Source: Clostridia bacterium (GTDB taxonomy: Bacteria > Bacillota > Clostridia > Christensenellales > Aristaeellaceae). Taken from it: DNA of 7,276 nt. Positions within the stretch are counted from its first letter, which is position 1. Every line of letters begins with the position of its first letter. The stretch lies in contig JAKSPZ010000042.1 of assembly GCA_024404395.1 (NCBI GenBank), positions 1-7,276 of the forward strand. The letters are read 5' to 3'. The position numbers and the translations under genes were made by a program. Below are positions 1 through 6,256 of this stretch, one piece after another. Under the pieces are notes generated by a model. It did not search any database. It was not told the origin of the DNA and worked only from the letters and a program-made list of their open reading frames with translations.

Positions 1-261
1 TACGCGGATCATATCCTCCACACTTCGGCAGCTTCTGAAGCTCAGGCGGGACATATCGGCACCGGTGTGCAGCACATGGCAATGGCTGTCGGTGAATCCG
101 GGAACGACGCAAGCGCCACCGAGGTCGACCTCACGGGCACCATACTGCAGTCTCAGATCCGCAAGGCTGCCCAGCGCGACGATCTTGCCGTTCTCGACGG
201 CCATCGCCTCGACATCCCCACTGTTCATCGTATGGATCACGGCATTGGTATAGATCAGCAT
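1..261 (-). CDS. Amidohydrolase family 3 (YtcJ-like), N-terminal 87 codons, cut by the window edge
   Basis: This is the start of a metal-dependent amidohydrolase; the rest lies beyond position 1. The 87 visible residues match the amino-terminal beta-sandwich of the family: an opening MLIYTNAVIHTM strand, then AMAVENGKIVALGS, then VVPGFTDSHCH at about residues 52-62. H60 and H62 form the HxH pair that binds the first metal in this superfamily. The start is supported by an AAGGAG ribosome binding site at 268-274, six bases upstream. It is the last visible gene of the transporter operon, 61 bases after the binding-protein gene and behind a hairpin. Members of the family hydrolyse amide, N-acyl or cyclic bonds. 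A role in opening an imported conjugate is inferred from position only. The family is confident and the substrate is unknown. Confidence 0.85.
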   Translation of the reverse strand, partial: MLIYTNAVIHTMNSGDVEAMAVENGKIVALGSLADLRLQYGAREVDLGGACVVPGFTDSHCHVLHTGADMSRLSFRSCRSVEDMIRV

Positions 262-280
262 AACTTTTCTCCTTAAAGAA

Positions 281-305
281 GCGACGGTGGGAGACCCACC
301 GCCGC
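281..305 (-). terminator. GC-rich hairpin after the binding-protein gene, possible partial terminator
   Basis: On the minus strand an 11-bp stem (GCGGCGGTGGG with CCCACCGTCGC, one G-U pair) encloses a three-base TCT loop. A short T-rich stretch, TTCTTT, follows and runs into the ribosome binding site of the amidohydrolase. The hairpin starts 17 bases after the binding-protein stop codon. The U-tract is weak, so partial termination or protection of the 3' end of the upstream message is more likely than full termination. Either would give more binding protein than hydrolase. Confidence 0.6.
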
Positions 306-322
306 TTTGCATTGATCAGTGA

Positions 323-1912
323 TTATGCTACGGGAGCAACATCGTTGAAGCGCATGTTCCAGACCCAGCTGGGAGTGGTCAGAGGCTTGGTGAAGCTGGT
401 GGAAGTTGCGACGGGACGGATGGGATAGGTAACGATGATGTAGGGAACTTCTTCGCCGATGATGTCAAGGGCCTGGAAGATCAGGGCGTTACGCTCGGAA
501 GGATCGGTAACGGCAGCCTGAGCATCGATCAGAGCATTAACCTCTTCGTTGTCGTACAGAGCAGCATTGGTGCCGCCTGCGCAGGCATTGCGGCCGGCGT
601 ACAGAGGCTCGAGGTTAGCGGAAACGTCCGCCCAGTCAGCGCCCCAACCGCCGATGAGCATGCCGTACTCGCGGTAACCGTCAGCATCGACAACGCCGCC
701 GTACTGATAGTTGGTGTGCTCTTCGGAGGAGACCTTGACGATCTCGCAGTCGATGCCGATTGCCTTCAGGTCTTCCTGAATGGCGAGGCAGACATTGTAG
801 CGGGTGGAGTCTTCGTTGGTGACCAGAGTCATGGAGAAGCCATCCGGGACGGAAGAGGTTGCCAGCAGTTCCTGAGCGCGCTCTACATCGTAATCATAGG
901 TGGGAACGGTCTCGGCATAGGCGACCCATTCTTCGGCTGCAGGGCCGTAGAGGGCTTCGGAGTTGGGCAGGATGGAAGCAGGCATGCCAGCGTCCATGAT
1001 GATGGTTTCCTGGATCTCGGCGAAGTCGATGGCGCAGTAGATGGCCTGACGGACAGCGACCTCATCGAAGGGAGGCATTGCGCAGTTGAAGGACAGGTAG
1101 AGGACGCCCATGGAGTCGACGTACTCAACGTCAACATTGGGGGAAGCCTCGAGCATGGGAACCAGGTCGGTGGGCAGAACGGTGGCCAGATCGGCTTCGC
1201 CGGAGGTCAGCGCGGTGATGCGGGTGATGTCCTCGGGGATGATCTGGAAGACGATCTCGTCAACAGCGGGCTCGAAAGAAGCATCCCAGTAGTTCTCGTT
1301 GGGAACCAGAGTGATGTCCTGACCGGAGCGCCAGGAATCCAGAACGAAGGGACCGGTACCAACGATGGTGCCTTCGGGGGTGCCGAACAGGTCGCCCTGA
1401 GCTTCGGTATTGGCCTTGGAGATGACATAACCTGCAGCGGTGCCGAGGACGTACATGAAGGAAGCGTTGGGCTCAGCCAGCTTGATGGTCATTTCCCATT
1501 CGCCGGTGGCTTCGATGCTCTCAACTGCGTAGAGCAGACCGCTCAGATAGGAGCCCAGGTCGGGATCCAGGTGACGGGCAACGGAGAAGACGACGTCATC
1601 AACGGTCATGGGAGTGCCATCGGAGAAGTTGACGTCATCGCGGATGGTGTAGACGTAGGTCACGTCATCGACCTGCTCCCAGGAGGAAGCCAGCATGGGG
1701 ACCAGCTGGTCGTTCTCATCGTAGGTCAGGACGCTTTCGCAGATCTGGTTGGTAACGAGGTTGGTGGTAAAGTCGTAGGAGAAAGCGGGATCCATGGCAA
1801 CGATCTCACCGTCAAGAGCGACGGTATAGGTCACGGTTTCTTCAGCCATGGCGGGGACGCACAGGACCACGAGAGCCAGTGCGAGCAGCATCGCAAGGAT
1901 TCTGTTCTTCAT
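323..1912 (-). CDS. ABC transporter solute-binding protein, family 5 (peptide/nickel type, DppA/OppA-like)
   Basis: This is an extracytoplasmic receptor of 529 residues, the usual length for family-5 binding proteins, and it would deliver substrate to the DppB/DppC-like permease. Residues 1-23 are a signal peptide with a charged start (MKNR), a Leu/Ala/Val core and AMA before EE, a type I signal peptidase site. C18 is preceded by V-V-L, which is not a lipobox, so the protein is probably not a lipoprotein. Family features include LVPMLASSWE (about 70-79), the hallmark FSDGTPMTVDDVVFS (about 96-110), VGTGPFVLDSW, NENYWD, and a C-terminal half beginning near AVRQAIYCAID. A GGAGG site at 1920-1924, seven bases before the ATG, fixes the start. 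The gene follows the dppF-like gene after 57 bases, so the receptor is encoded last among the transporter genes. Peptide, opine, heme and nickel receptors share this fold, so the ligand cannot be read from sequence. Confidence 0.93.
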   Translation of the reverse strand: MKNRILAMLLALALVVLCVPAMAEETVTYTVALDGEIVAMDPAFSYDFTTNLVTNQICESVLTYDENDQLVPMLASSWEQVDDVTYVYTIRDDVNFSDGTPMTVDDVVFSVARHLDPDLGSYLSGLLYAVESIEATGEWEMTIKLAEPNASFMYVLGTAAGYVISKANTEAQGDLFGTPEGTIVGTGPFVLDSWRSGQDITLVPNENYWDASFEPAVDEIVFQIIPEDITRITALTSGEADLATVLPTDLVPMLEASPNVDVEYVDSMGVLYLSFNCAMPPFDEVAVRQAIYCAIDFAEIQETIIMDAGMPASILPNSEALYGPAAEEWVAYAETVPTYDYDVERAQELLATSSVPDGFSMTLVTNEDSTRYNVCLAIQEDLKAIGIDCEIVKVSSEEHTNYQYGGVVDADGYREYGMLIGGWGADWADVSANLEPLYAGRNACAGGTNAALYDNEEVNALIDAQAAVTDPSERNALIFQALDIIGEEVPYIIVTYPIRPVATSTSFTKPLTTPSWVWNMRFNDVAPVA

Positions 1913-1948
1913 GATGATACCTCCGGTTTAAGATTGGCGATGTATGGA

Positions 1949-1965
1949 AAATCCCGATTGGATTT
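1949..1965 (-). other. Small intercistronic hairpin between the dppF-like gene and the binding-protein gene
   Basis: On the minus strand AAATCC and GGATTT form a 6-bp stem around a five-base loop in the 57-base gap. No T-tract follows, so it is not a terminator. It could be an RNA-processing or mRNA-stability element that raises binding-protein mRNA, but it is short and may be chance. I see no convincing promoter in this gap. Confidence 0.25.
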
Positions 1966-1969
1966 GCCT

Positions 1970-2926
1970 TCAATAAAGGAAACAGGATACGAAGTGATCG
2001 GGCTCGACCTCTTTCATGGTCGGTACTTCGTTCAGGCAGCGCTCCGTAGCGTGGCTGCAGCGGCCTGCGAATCGGCATCCCTTGGGGATATCGATGGCGG
2101 AGGGGATCTCACCGCTGAGGAGGATCCGCTCGCTGTGGTCGTCGGGGTCTGCCTTGGGGATCGCGCTCATCAGGGCGCGGGTGTAAGGATGGAGCAGATT
2201 GGCGAACAGCGTCTTCGTAGGCGCGTTCTCAACAATCTGTCCCAGATACATGACCGCCACGCGATCGCACAGATGCTCGACGACCGTCATCTCATGAGAG
2301 ATGAACAGCATGGTCATGTTGAGCTGCTTGCGAAGGTCCACCAGCAGATTCAGGATCTGCGCCTGAACGGAAACATCCAGCGCAGAGACGGGTTCGTCCG
2401 CTACGATGAACTTGGGACCGGGCAACAGTGCGCGTGCAATGGCCAGACGCTGGAGCTGTCCGCCCGACAGCTCGGAAGGGCTTCGGGTGAGCATGTCACG
2501 GGGCAGCGCGATGGTGTCCATCAGCGTGTTGAGCTTTTCGTTGATCTCGTCATCGCTCATATGCGCCGCACGACCGACTTCTCTCAAGGAGACGCCCAGT
2601 CGATACTTGGGATCGAAACTGGAGTAGGGATTCTGGAAGATCAGCTGCATGTCTCTGCGCAGCGGCTTGAGTCCCCGTCGATCGAGCTTCGAAATGTCCT
2701 TGCCGTCAAAAACGATCTTGCCGTCGGTCAGGTCGGTCAATCTCAGCAGGCAGCGACCCAGCGTGGACTTACCGCAGCCGGACTCGCCGACGATGCCGTA
2801 GATCTCACCGGGGCGCACGGCGATGGACACATCGTCCAGCGCGTGCAGCAGCTTGGGATTGCGCTTGTTACCGCCGACACGATAGTGCTTCGTCAGATGC
2901 TCGGCAGTCAACAGATATTCCTGCAT
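1970..2926 (-). CDS. dppF: Oligopeptide/dipeptide-type ABC transporter ATP-binding protein, DppF/OppF-like
   Basis: This is the second nucleotide-binding subunit of the importer and acts on the cytoplasmic face of the membrane. At 318 residues it is the usual size. All ATPase motifs are canonical: Walker A GESGCGKS at 47-54, Q-loop FQNP with Q98, signature LSGGQLQR at 153-160, Walker B FIVADEP at 173-179, and H-loop SHE with H211. The carboxy end is the oligo_HPY extension of peptide-transporter ATPases (HPYTRALMSAIP), with cysteines C284, C290, C297 and C315. Similar clusters in this family have been linked to an iron-sulfur site. A GAGGAG ribosome binding site at 2934-2939 overlaps the TGA of the dppD-like gene, with only 11 bases between the two genes, so translation is probably coupled. 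This subunit keeps an intact Walker A, unlike its partner. The symbol marks the closest family role and is not a proven substrate. Confidence 0.93.
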   Translation of the reverse strand: MQEYLLTAEHLTKHYRVGGNKRNPKLLHALDDVSIAVRPGEIYGIVGESGCGKSTLGRCLLRLTDLTDGKIVFDGKDISKLDRRGLKPLRRDMQLIFQNPYSSFDPKYRLGVSLREVGRAAHMSDDEINEKLNTLMDTIALPRDMLTRSPSELSGGQLQRLAIARALLPGPKFIVADEPVSALDVSVQAQILNLLVDLRKQLNMTMLFISHEMTVVEHLCDRVAVMYLGQIVENAPTKTLFANLLHPYTRALMSAIPKADPDDHSERILLSGEIPSAIDIPKGCRFAGRCSHATERCLNEVPTMKEVEPDHFVSCFLY

Positions 2927-2937
2927 AGTGTTACTCC

Positions 2938-3921
2938 TCAGATATTCCCTGCCATGTCATTCATCATCACCGGGCAGGCAGCGGTATGATTCTCGCTCAC
3001 CGCATTCGTCTCGGGGACGCTGCTTCGGCAGACGTCACACGCATAGGGGCAACGGGGTGCGTAGGCACAGCCGTTGATGCGTTCGAACAGACGGGGCGGT
3101 GCACCGGGGATGGTGGGCAGATATTCGCTCTCACCGCCCGCACGGGGGATGGAAGCGATCAGCGCGCGGCTGTAGGGATGTTTTGCGTTTCGGAAGATGT
3201 CTCTCGTATCCGCCGTCTCAATGACGCGACCCGCATACATGACGGATACGCGGTCACACACCTCGGCAACGATACCGAAGTTGTGGGTGATGAGCAGGAT
3301 GGACATGTTCAGCTCTTTGCGGAGCGTCTTCAGCAGATCGAGGATCTGCGCCTGAATGGTCACATCCAGTGCGGTGGTCGGTTCGTCCGCAATGAGCAGC
3401 TCAGGCTTGCAGGCGCAGGCGATGGCGATCATGACGCGCTGCTGCAGACCGCCCGACAATTCGAAGGGGTACTGCTTCATGCGCTTGTCCGCGGGAGGGA
3501 TGCCGACCAGCTCCAGCATCTCGGCGGCACGTTTGCGAGCCTCGGCCTTGCTCACGTGATTGTGGATGCGGTAGATCTCGCCGATCTGGTCGCCGATGGT
3601 CATCAGCGGGTTCAGGGAGACCATGGGATCCTGGAAGATCATGGAGATGCGGTCGCCGCGCAGCTTGTTGATGTACTTTTCTTTGGCGTCCAGCAGCTCG
3701 GTACCCTCAAAGCGGATGCTGCCGGAAAAGCGGGAACGGTCACGGGGCAGGAGGCGCATGATGGCCTTGGCAGTCAGGGCCTGGCCGCAGCCGGACCCCC
3801 CCGCCAGACCAGGGAGCTCGCCCTTCGCGAGAGCAAGGTTGACGCCCTGCAGCGCATAGACGATGCCGCGCTGAGTCATCAGATCGACTTTCAGATCACG
3901 GATCTCAAGCATTGCACTCAT
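2938..3921 (-). CDS. dppD: Oligopeptide/dipeptide-type ABC transporter ATP-binding protein, DppD/OppD-like, with degenerate Walker A
   Basis: This is the first nucleotide-binding subunit of the importer, 327 residues from the chosen start. The start at 3921 (MSAMLEIRDL) has an AAAGGAG site at 3930-3936 and overlaps the end of the dppC-like gene by 17 bases. The frame stays open further upstream, but that stretch has no family similarity. Intact motifs are Q-loop FQDP (Q97), signature LSGGLQQR (155-162), Walker B LLIADEP (175-181), H-loop THN (H213), and the C-terminal oligo_HPY region HPYSRALIASIP, with cysteines C285, C291, C295, C298 and C316. The P-loop is abnormal: where GESGCGKS is expected the sequence reads GGSGCGQA at 41-48. 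It lacks the phosphate-binding Lys (Q47) and the Mg-binding Ser (A48), and nearby L36-P37 and A40 are also unusual. Either one of the two ATP sites is inactive or this short GC-rich stretch holds sequence errors. Confidence 0.92.
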   Translation of the reverse strand: MSAMLEIRDLKVDLMTQRGIVYALQGVNLALAKGELPGLAGGSGCGQALTAKAIMRLLPRDRSRFSGSIRFEGTELLDAKEKYINKLRGDRISMIFQDPMVSLNPLMTIGDQIGEIYRIHNHVSKAEARKRAAEMLELVGIPPADKRMKQYPFELSGGLQQRVMIAIACACKPELLIADEPTTALDVTIQAQILDLLKTLRKELNMSILLITHNFGIVAEVCDRVSVMYAGRVIETADTRDIFRNAKHPYSRALIASIPRAGGESEYLPTIPGAPPRLFERINGCAYAPRCPYACDVCRSSVPETNAVSENHTAACPVMMNDMAGNI

Positions 3922-4846
3922 TCTGTGCGCTCCTTTCCCGTTCAAGACGCGCCTCAACAGACTTGAAGGAAGGCATCTTGCGCTGGATGGGTTCGAGATA
4001 CTGATGCAGACCGTCGGAGAAGATGTTGACGGCAATAACCGTCAGAACGATGGCCAGACCGGGTGCCAGAGACAGCATGGGCTGCATGAGGATCAGGGTG
4101 AAACCCTCTTCCAGCATCGCGCCCCAGTCCGCCGTCGGCGGCTGTACGCCCAGACCCAGGAAGCTCAGTGCCGCCAGGTCGAGGACCGCGTAACCAAGGT
4201 CCAGCGTGAGCTGAACGGTGATGGTGGAAACGGAATTCCGCAGGATGTGGCGGAACATGATGGAGAAATCGGAAACACCGCAGGACTGCAACGCCTCAAC
4301 GTAGGTCTTGTTCTTCTCGACCAGCGTCAGGGAGCGCACCAGGCGGGTCAGCATGGGCACGTAGACGATACCCAGCGCGATAATGGCATTCAGCTGGCTG
4401 CGACCGAAACCCGCAACGAAGATGAAAGCCAGCAGCAGACTCGGGAAGGACAGCAGGATATCGCAGATTCGACCGATGATCGTATCCGCCCAACCGCCGT
4501 AATAACCGGAGATCAGACCGAAGGGTACGCCGATGATGATGGAGATCAGAACGACGCCCAGTGCGGAGATCAGGGTGGTGCGGCCGCCGTAGAAGACACG
4601 GGTCAGCGTATCGCGACCCACGCGGTCGGTGCCCAGCAGATGGCGCATGGAAGGTCCCTGCATGATGGCGGTACGATCCTGTCCGCTCTCGGTATAGGGG
4701 GAGATGAAAGGTGCAAAGACGCAGCAGAAAATCAACGCGCCCAGGACGATCATAGACAGTATCACCGGGACGGTGAACAGCACGCCCTCTTTCCGCTTCT
4801 TGGAGCGGAACATCGGACGATGCCCGAACAAATCAGATGCTTTCAT
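3905..4846 (-). CDS. dppC: Oligopeptide/dipeptide-type ABC transporter permease, DppC/OppC-like
   Basis: This is one half of the transmembrane channel, 313 residues. An OppC_N-type start (MFRSKKRKEGVLF, then a first membrane segment at about 24-46) is followed by the periplasmic-side motif HLLGTDRVGRDTLTRVFYGGR (about 69-89). Further hydrophobic segments lie at about 92-114, 128-148, 154-172, 215-232 and 258-277. The cytoplasmic EAA coupling loop begins YVEALQSCGVSDFSIMFRH (182-200), and LSFLGLGVQPPTADWG (228-242) is the standard family signature. The start at 4846 has a GGGAGG site at 4854-4859, immediately after the TAA of the dppB-like gene. An in-frame ATG at 4888 would overlap that gene and adds 14 non-conserved residues. 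The 3' end overlaps the dppD-like gene by 17 bases, consistent with coupled translation. Confidence 0.94.
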   Translation of the reverse strand: MKASDLFGHRPMFRSKKRKEGVLFTVPVILSMIVLGALIFCCVFAPFISPYTESGQDRTAIMQGPSMRHLLGTDRVGRDTLTRVFYGGRTTLISALGVVLISIIIGVPFGLISGYYGGWADTIIGRICDILLSFPSLLLAFIFVAGFGRSQLNAIIALGIVYVPMLTRLVRSLTLVEKNKTYVEALQSCGVSDFSIMFRHILRNSVSTITVQLTLDLGYAVLDLAALSFLGLGVQPPTADWGAMLEEGFTLILMQPMLSLAPGLAIVLTVIAVNIFSDGLHQYLEPIQRKMPSFKSVEARLERERSAQNECNA

Positions 4847-4859
4847 TGTATTTCCTCCC

Positions 4860-5801
4860 TTACGCGTCCAGACGGATGCGGGGGTCAATGGCGGCGTACA
4901 GCACGTCGACGATCAGATTGATGGTCAGGAAGACGACAACCATCATCAGGGTAATGGACTGGGTGACGGGATAGTCGGCCTGCTTGATGGCGTCAATCAG
5001 CAGCGCACCGACGCCGCCGAGTGCGAAGACATTCTCAACAAGCACCGCACCGACGATCATACCGCCGAACTGGATGGAAGTGACCGTGATGACGGGGATC
5101 AAAGCATTCTTGAAGCAATGACCCATGACCACCTTGCGCAGGGGAACGCCCTTGGCGATCGCCGTCTGTGCATAAGGCGCATTGAGCTGCTCGATCATAT
5201 TGCTGCGGGTGATGCGGGCAATGAGAGCGACCATGTTGAGCGCCAGTGCCACCGCAGGCAGGAAGAGCGCGTGCAGGTTCTCCACAAAATTGTGACCCGC
5301 ACCGTAGACGGGAAACCAGCCCAGCTTGACGGCGAAACCCAGCATCAGCAGGATACCTACCAGGAAGGTCGGCGCCGAAACAAAGATCAGCGTCAGCAGT
5401 GAGAGGACTCTGTCAGCCATGCGGTTCATGTTGACCGCGCACACGATGCCAAGCGGCAGCGCGATGAGCAGTGCCAGCAGGCTCGCCATCATGACCAGCT
5501 GCAGCGTGTTGGGCAGTCGGGACGACACCAGCGACAGAACAGGCTGCTTATAGTGGAAGCTCGTTCCGAAATCGCCCTTGAAGATGTTCCTGATCCAGCA
5601 GATGTACTGCTCGGGATAGGACTTGTCCAGATCGAACTGCGCTTCAATGGACGCGCGGGTCTCGGGAGTGATCTTCTTGCCCTTCATCATGACCGCTACG
5701 GGATCGGAAGGTGTGATGCGGACCATTGCGAAAATAAGAACGGAAACGATAATCACGATCGGAATCAGACTCAGGATCCGCTTGAAAATATACTTGCTCA
5801 T
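4860..5801 (-). CDS. dppB: Oligopeptide/dipeptide-type ABC transporter permease, DppB/OppB-like
   Basis: This is the other half of the transmembrane channel, 313 residues, and the first gene after the riboswitch. It has the DppB layout: an N-terminal MSKYIFKRILSLIPIV membrane segment (about 8-28), the extracellular-side region ending in YICWIRNIFKGDFGTS (67-81), membrane segments at about 98-123, 134-158, 178-196, 235-255 and 280-303, and the EAA loop YAQTAIAKGVPLRKVVMGH (210-228) that docks on an ATPase. The C-terminal YAAIDPRIR is also typical. The ATG at 5801 is preceded by AGAGGT at 5807-5812, five bases away. Expression is probably controlled by the lysine riboswitch and terminator directly upstream. 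The family also includes nickel, opine and glutathione permeases, so the symbol shows family position only. Confidence 0.94.
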   Translation of the reverse strand: MSKYIFKRILSLIPIVIIVSVLIFAMVRITPSDPVAVMMKGKKITPETRASIEAQFDLDKSYPEQYICWIRNIFKGDFGTSFHYKQPVLSLVSSRLPNTLQLVMMASLLALLIALPLGIVCAVNMNRMADRVLSLLTLIFVSAPTFLVGILLMLGFAVKLGWFPVYGAGHNFVENLHALFLPAVALALNMVALIARITRSNMIEQLNAPYAQTAIAKGVPLRKVVMGHCFKNALIPVITVTSIQFGGMIVGAVLVENVFALGGVGALLIDAIKQADYPVTQSITLMMVVVFLTINLIVDVLYAAIDPRIRLDA

Positions 5802-5821
5802 GCTAAACCTCTATCGTAAGC

Positions 5822-5861
5822 AAAATGAAAAACCGTTGCAGCGTCAAAACGCCACAACGGT
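5822..5861 (-). terminator. Intrinsic terminator in the dppB leader (riboswitch expression platform)
   Basis: Read on the minus strand, ACCGTTGTGGCGT and ACGCTGCAACGGT form a 13-bp stem (two central G-U wobbles) with a four-base TTTG loop, at 5861-5832. It is followed directly by TTTTCATTTT. This is a textbook Rho-independent terminator. It starts 10 bases after the aptamer P1 helix and ends about 20 bases before the dppB ATG. In known lysine riboswitches of Firmicutes, bound lysine favours the terminator and switches the operon off. Confidence 0.9.
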
Positions 5862-5871
5862 ATATATCGTA

Positions 5872-6034
5872 TGATAGCGCCTCCACGAAAATCGTGAGAG
5901 TGCACAGGATATTCTCCTGTACCCCAGCCGGAAACCGCGGGCAGCGCTTTCCGCTTCGGCGATGTCTCCTTTCACACTGCATCAACGGTCGCCCGACCTC
6001 CGCAGCGCTACTCTTATTCATCGCGCCTCCATCA
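5872..6034 (-). promoter_or_regulatory. Lysine riboswitch (L-box) aptamer
   Basis: This is a lysine-sensing mRNA leader, recognised by its conserved core on the minus strand: GGAGGCGCGATGAATAAGAG near the 5' end, GAAAGGAGACATCGCCGAAG in the middle, and GTGGAGGCGCTATCA at the 3' end. These align with the B. subtilis lysC leader as I remember it. The fold can be traced. P1 pairs 6029-6034 with 5872-5877. P2 pairs 6002-6008 with 5974-5980. The P2 tip hairpin is 5987-5998. P3 pairs 5948-5953 with 5929-5934. P4 is 5904-5920 (ACAGGA/TCCTGT). P5 is 5884-5896 (CACGA/TCGTG). The L2 loop CGGGC (5991-5995) is complementary to the L3 loop GCCCG (5938-5942), the family's kissing-loop contact. A terminator follows, so control is probably transcriptional and lysine-repressed. 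Confidence 0.93.
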
Positions 6035-6054
6035 ATCAGTATTAATTTTTGTTC

Positions 6055-6063
6055 AGTATACCA
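6055..6063 (-). promoter_or_regulatory. Extended -10 promoter of the dpp-like operon
   Basis: On the minus strand TGGTATACT gives an extended -10 element (TGn plus TATACT, five of six matches to TATAAT). No good -35 hexamer lies 16-18 bases upstream, which the TG extension can compensate for. Transcription would start near 6048, about 14 bases before the aptamer P1 helix and about 250 bases before the dppB start codon. Confidence 0.6.
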
Positions 6064-6154
6064 CGCTAAAGTGCTCGAAAATAGCGCATTTCCGTTAATT
6101 ACAACAGCATTTCACAAAGAGTCTGCGCAATCAACAAAATATCTCCGCCCCCAC

Positions 6155-6182
6155 TTGACAAACCATCATTTCCGACTATAAT
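6155..6182 (+). promoter_or_regulatory. Consensus sigma-A-type promoter of the FliB-like gene
   Basis: TTGACA (6155-6160) and TATAAT (6177-6182) are both exact consensus hexamers, with a 16-base spacer. Transcription would begin near 6188-6190, at the first bases of a hairpin in the 5' leader. The promoter diverges from the dpp-like operon promoter, about 95 bases away. No operator repeat was noticed between the two. Confidence 0.8.
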
Positions 6183-6188
6183 ATCTGC

Positions 6189-6230
6189 AAAGGCAAGGGC
6201 GTCTTACATGGGGCACCTATGCCTTTTTAT
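6189..6230 (+). promoter_or_regulatory. 5' leader hairpin with U-tract, possible attenuator
   Basis: AAAGGCA (6189-6195) pairs with TGCCTTT (6220-6226). The stem continues with AGG (6196-6198) to CCT (6216-6218) and GC to GC, giving about 12 bp with two bulged A residues and a 12-base loop. The 3' arm runs into TTTTTATTG. It therefore looks like a weak intrinsic terminator at the very start of the transcript, 27 bases before the start codon of the FliB-like gene. I do not recognise it as a known riboswitch class. It may simply protect the 5' end. Confidence 0.45.
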
Positions 6231-6256
6231 TGTTCTCAAGAAAGAGGCGATCGCGG

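Noticed and set aside
65..276. Two overlapping plus-strand open frames of 62 and 69 codons.
   Set aside because: They are antisense to the amidohydrolase N-terminus, which has a conserved HxH motif and a good ribosome binding site.
716..3966. Long plus-strand open frames (757 and 326 codons) opposite the binding-protein and ATPase genes.
   Set aside because: They are antisense to clearly conserved genes, have low-complexity Gly/Asp/Val/Gln-rich translations with no family match, and arise from the codon bias of the minus-strand genes.
4004..5402. Plus-strand open frames opposite the two permease genes.
   Set aside because: The translations are rich in Asp, Gln, Gly and His with no domain, and they lie antisense to well-conserved DppB and DppC-like proteins.
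5803..6021. Possible 72-residue leader peptide on the minus strand beginning after GGAGGCGCG.
   Set aside because: The apparent ribosome binding site and ATG are the conserved L-box core, the translation has no run of lysine codons, and the riboswitch fold explains the region.
5877..6030. Eight-base direct repeat GCGCCTCC at 5877-5884 and 6023-6030, which could suggest a target-site duplication.
   Set aside because: Both copies lie in the core of the lysine aptamer next to the P1 helix, and nothing between them resembles a mobile element.
5822..6034. T-box leader as an alternative explanation for the dppB leader.
   Set aside because: No T-box sequence or specifier loop is visible, whereas the L-box core and kissing loop are.
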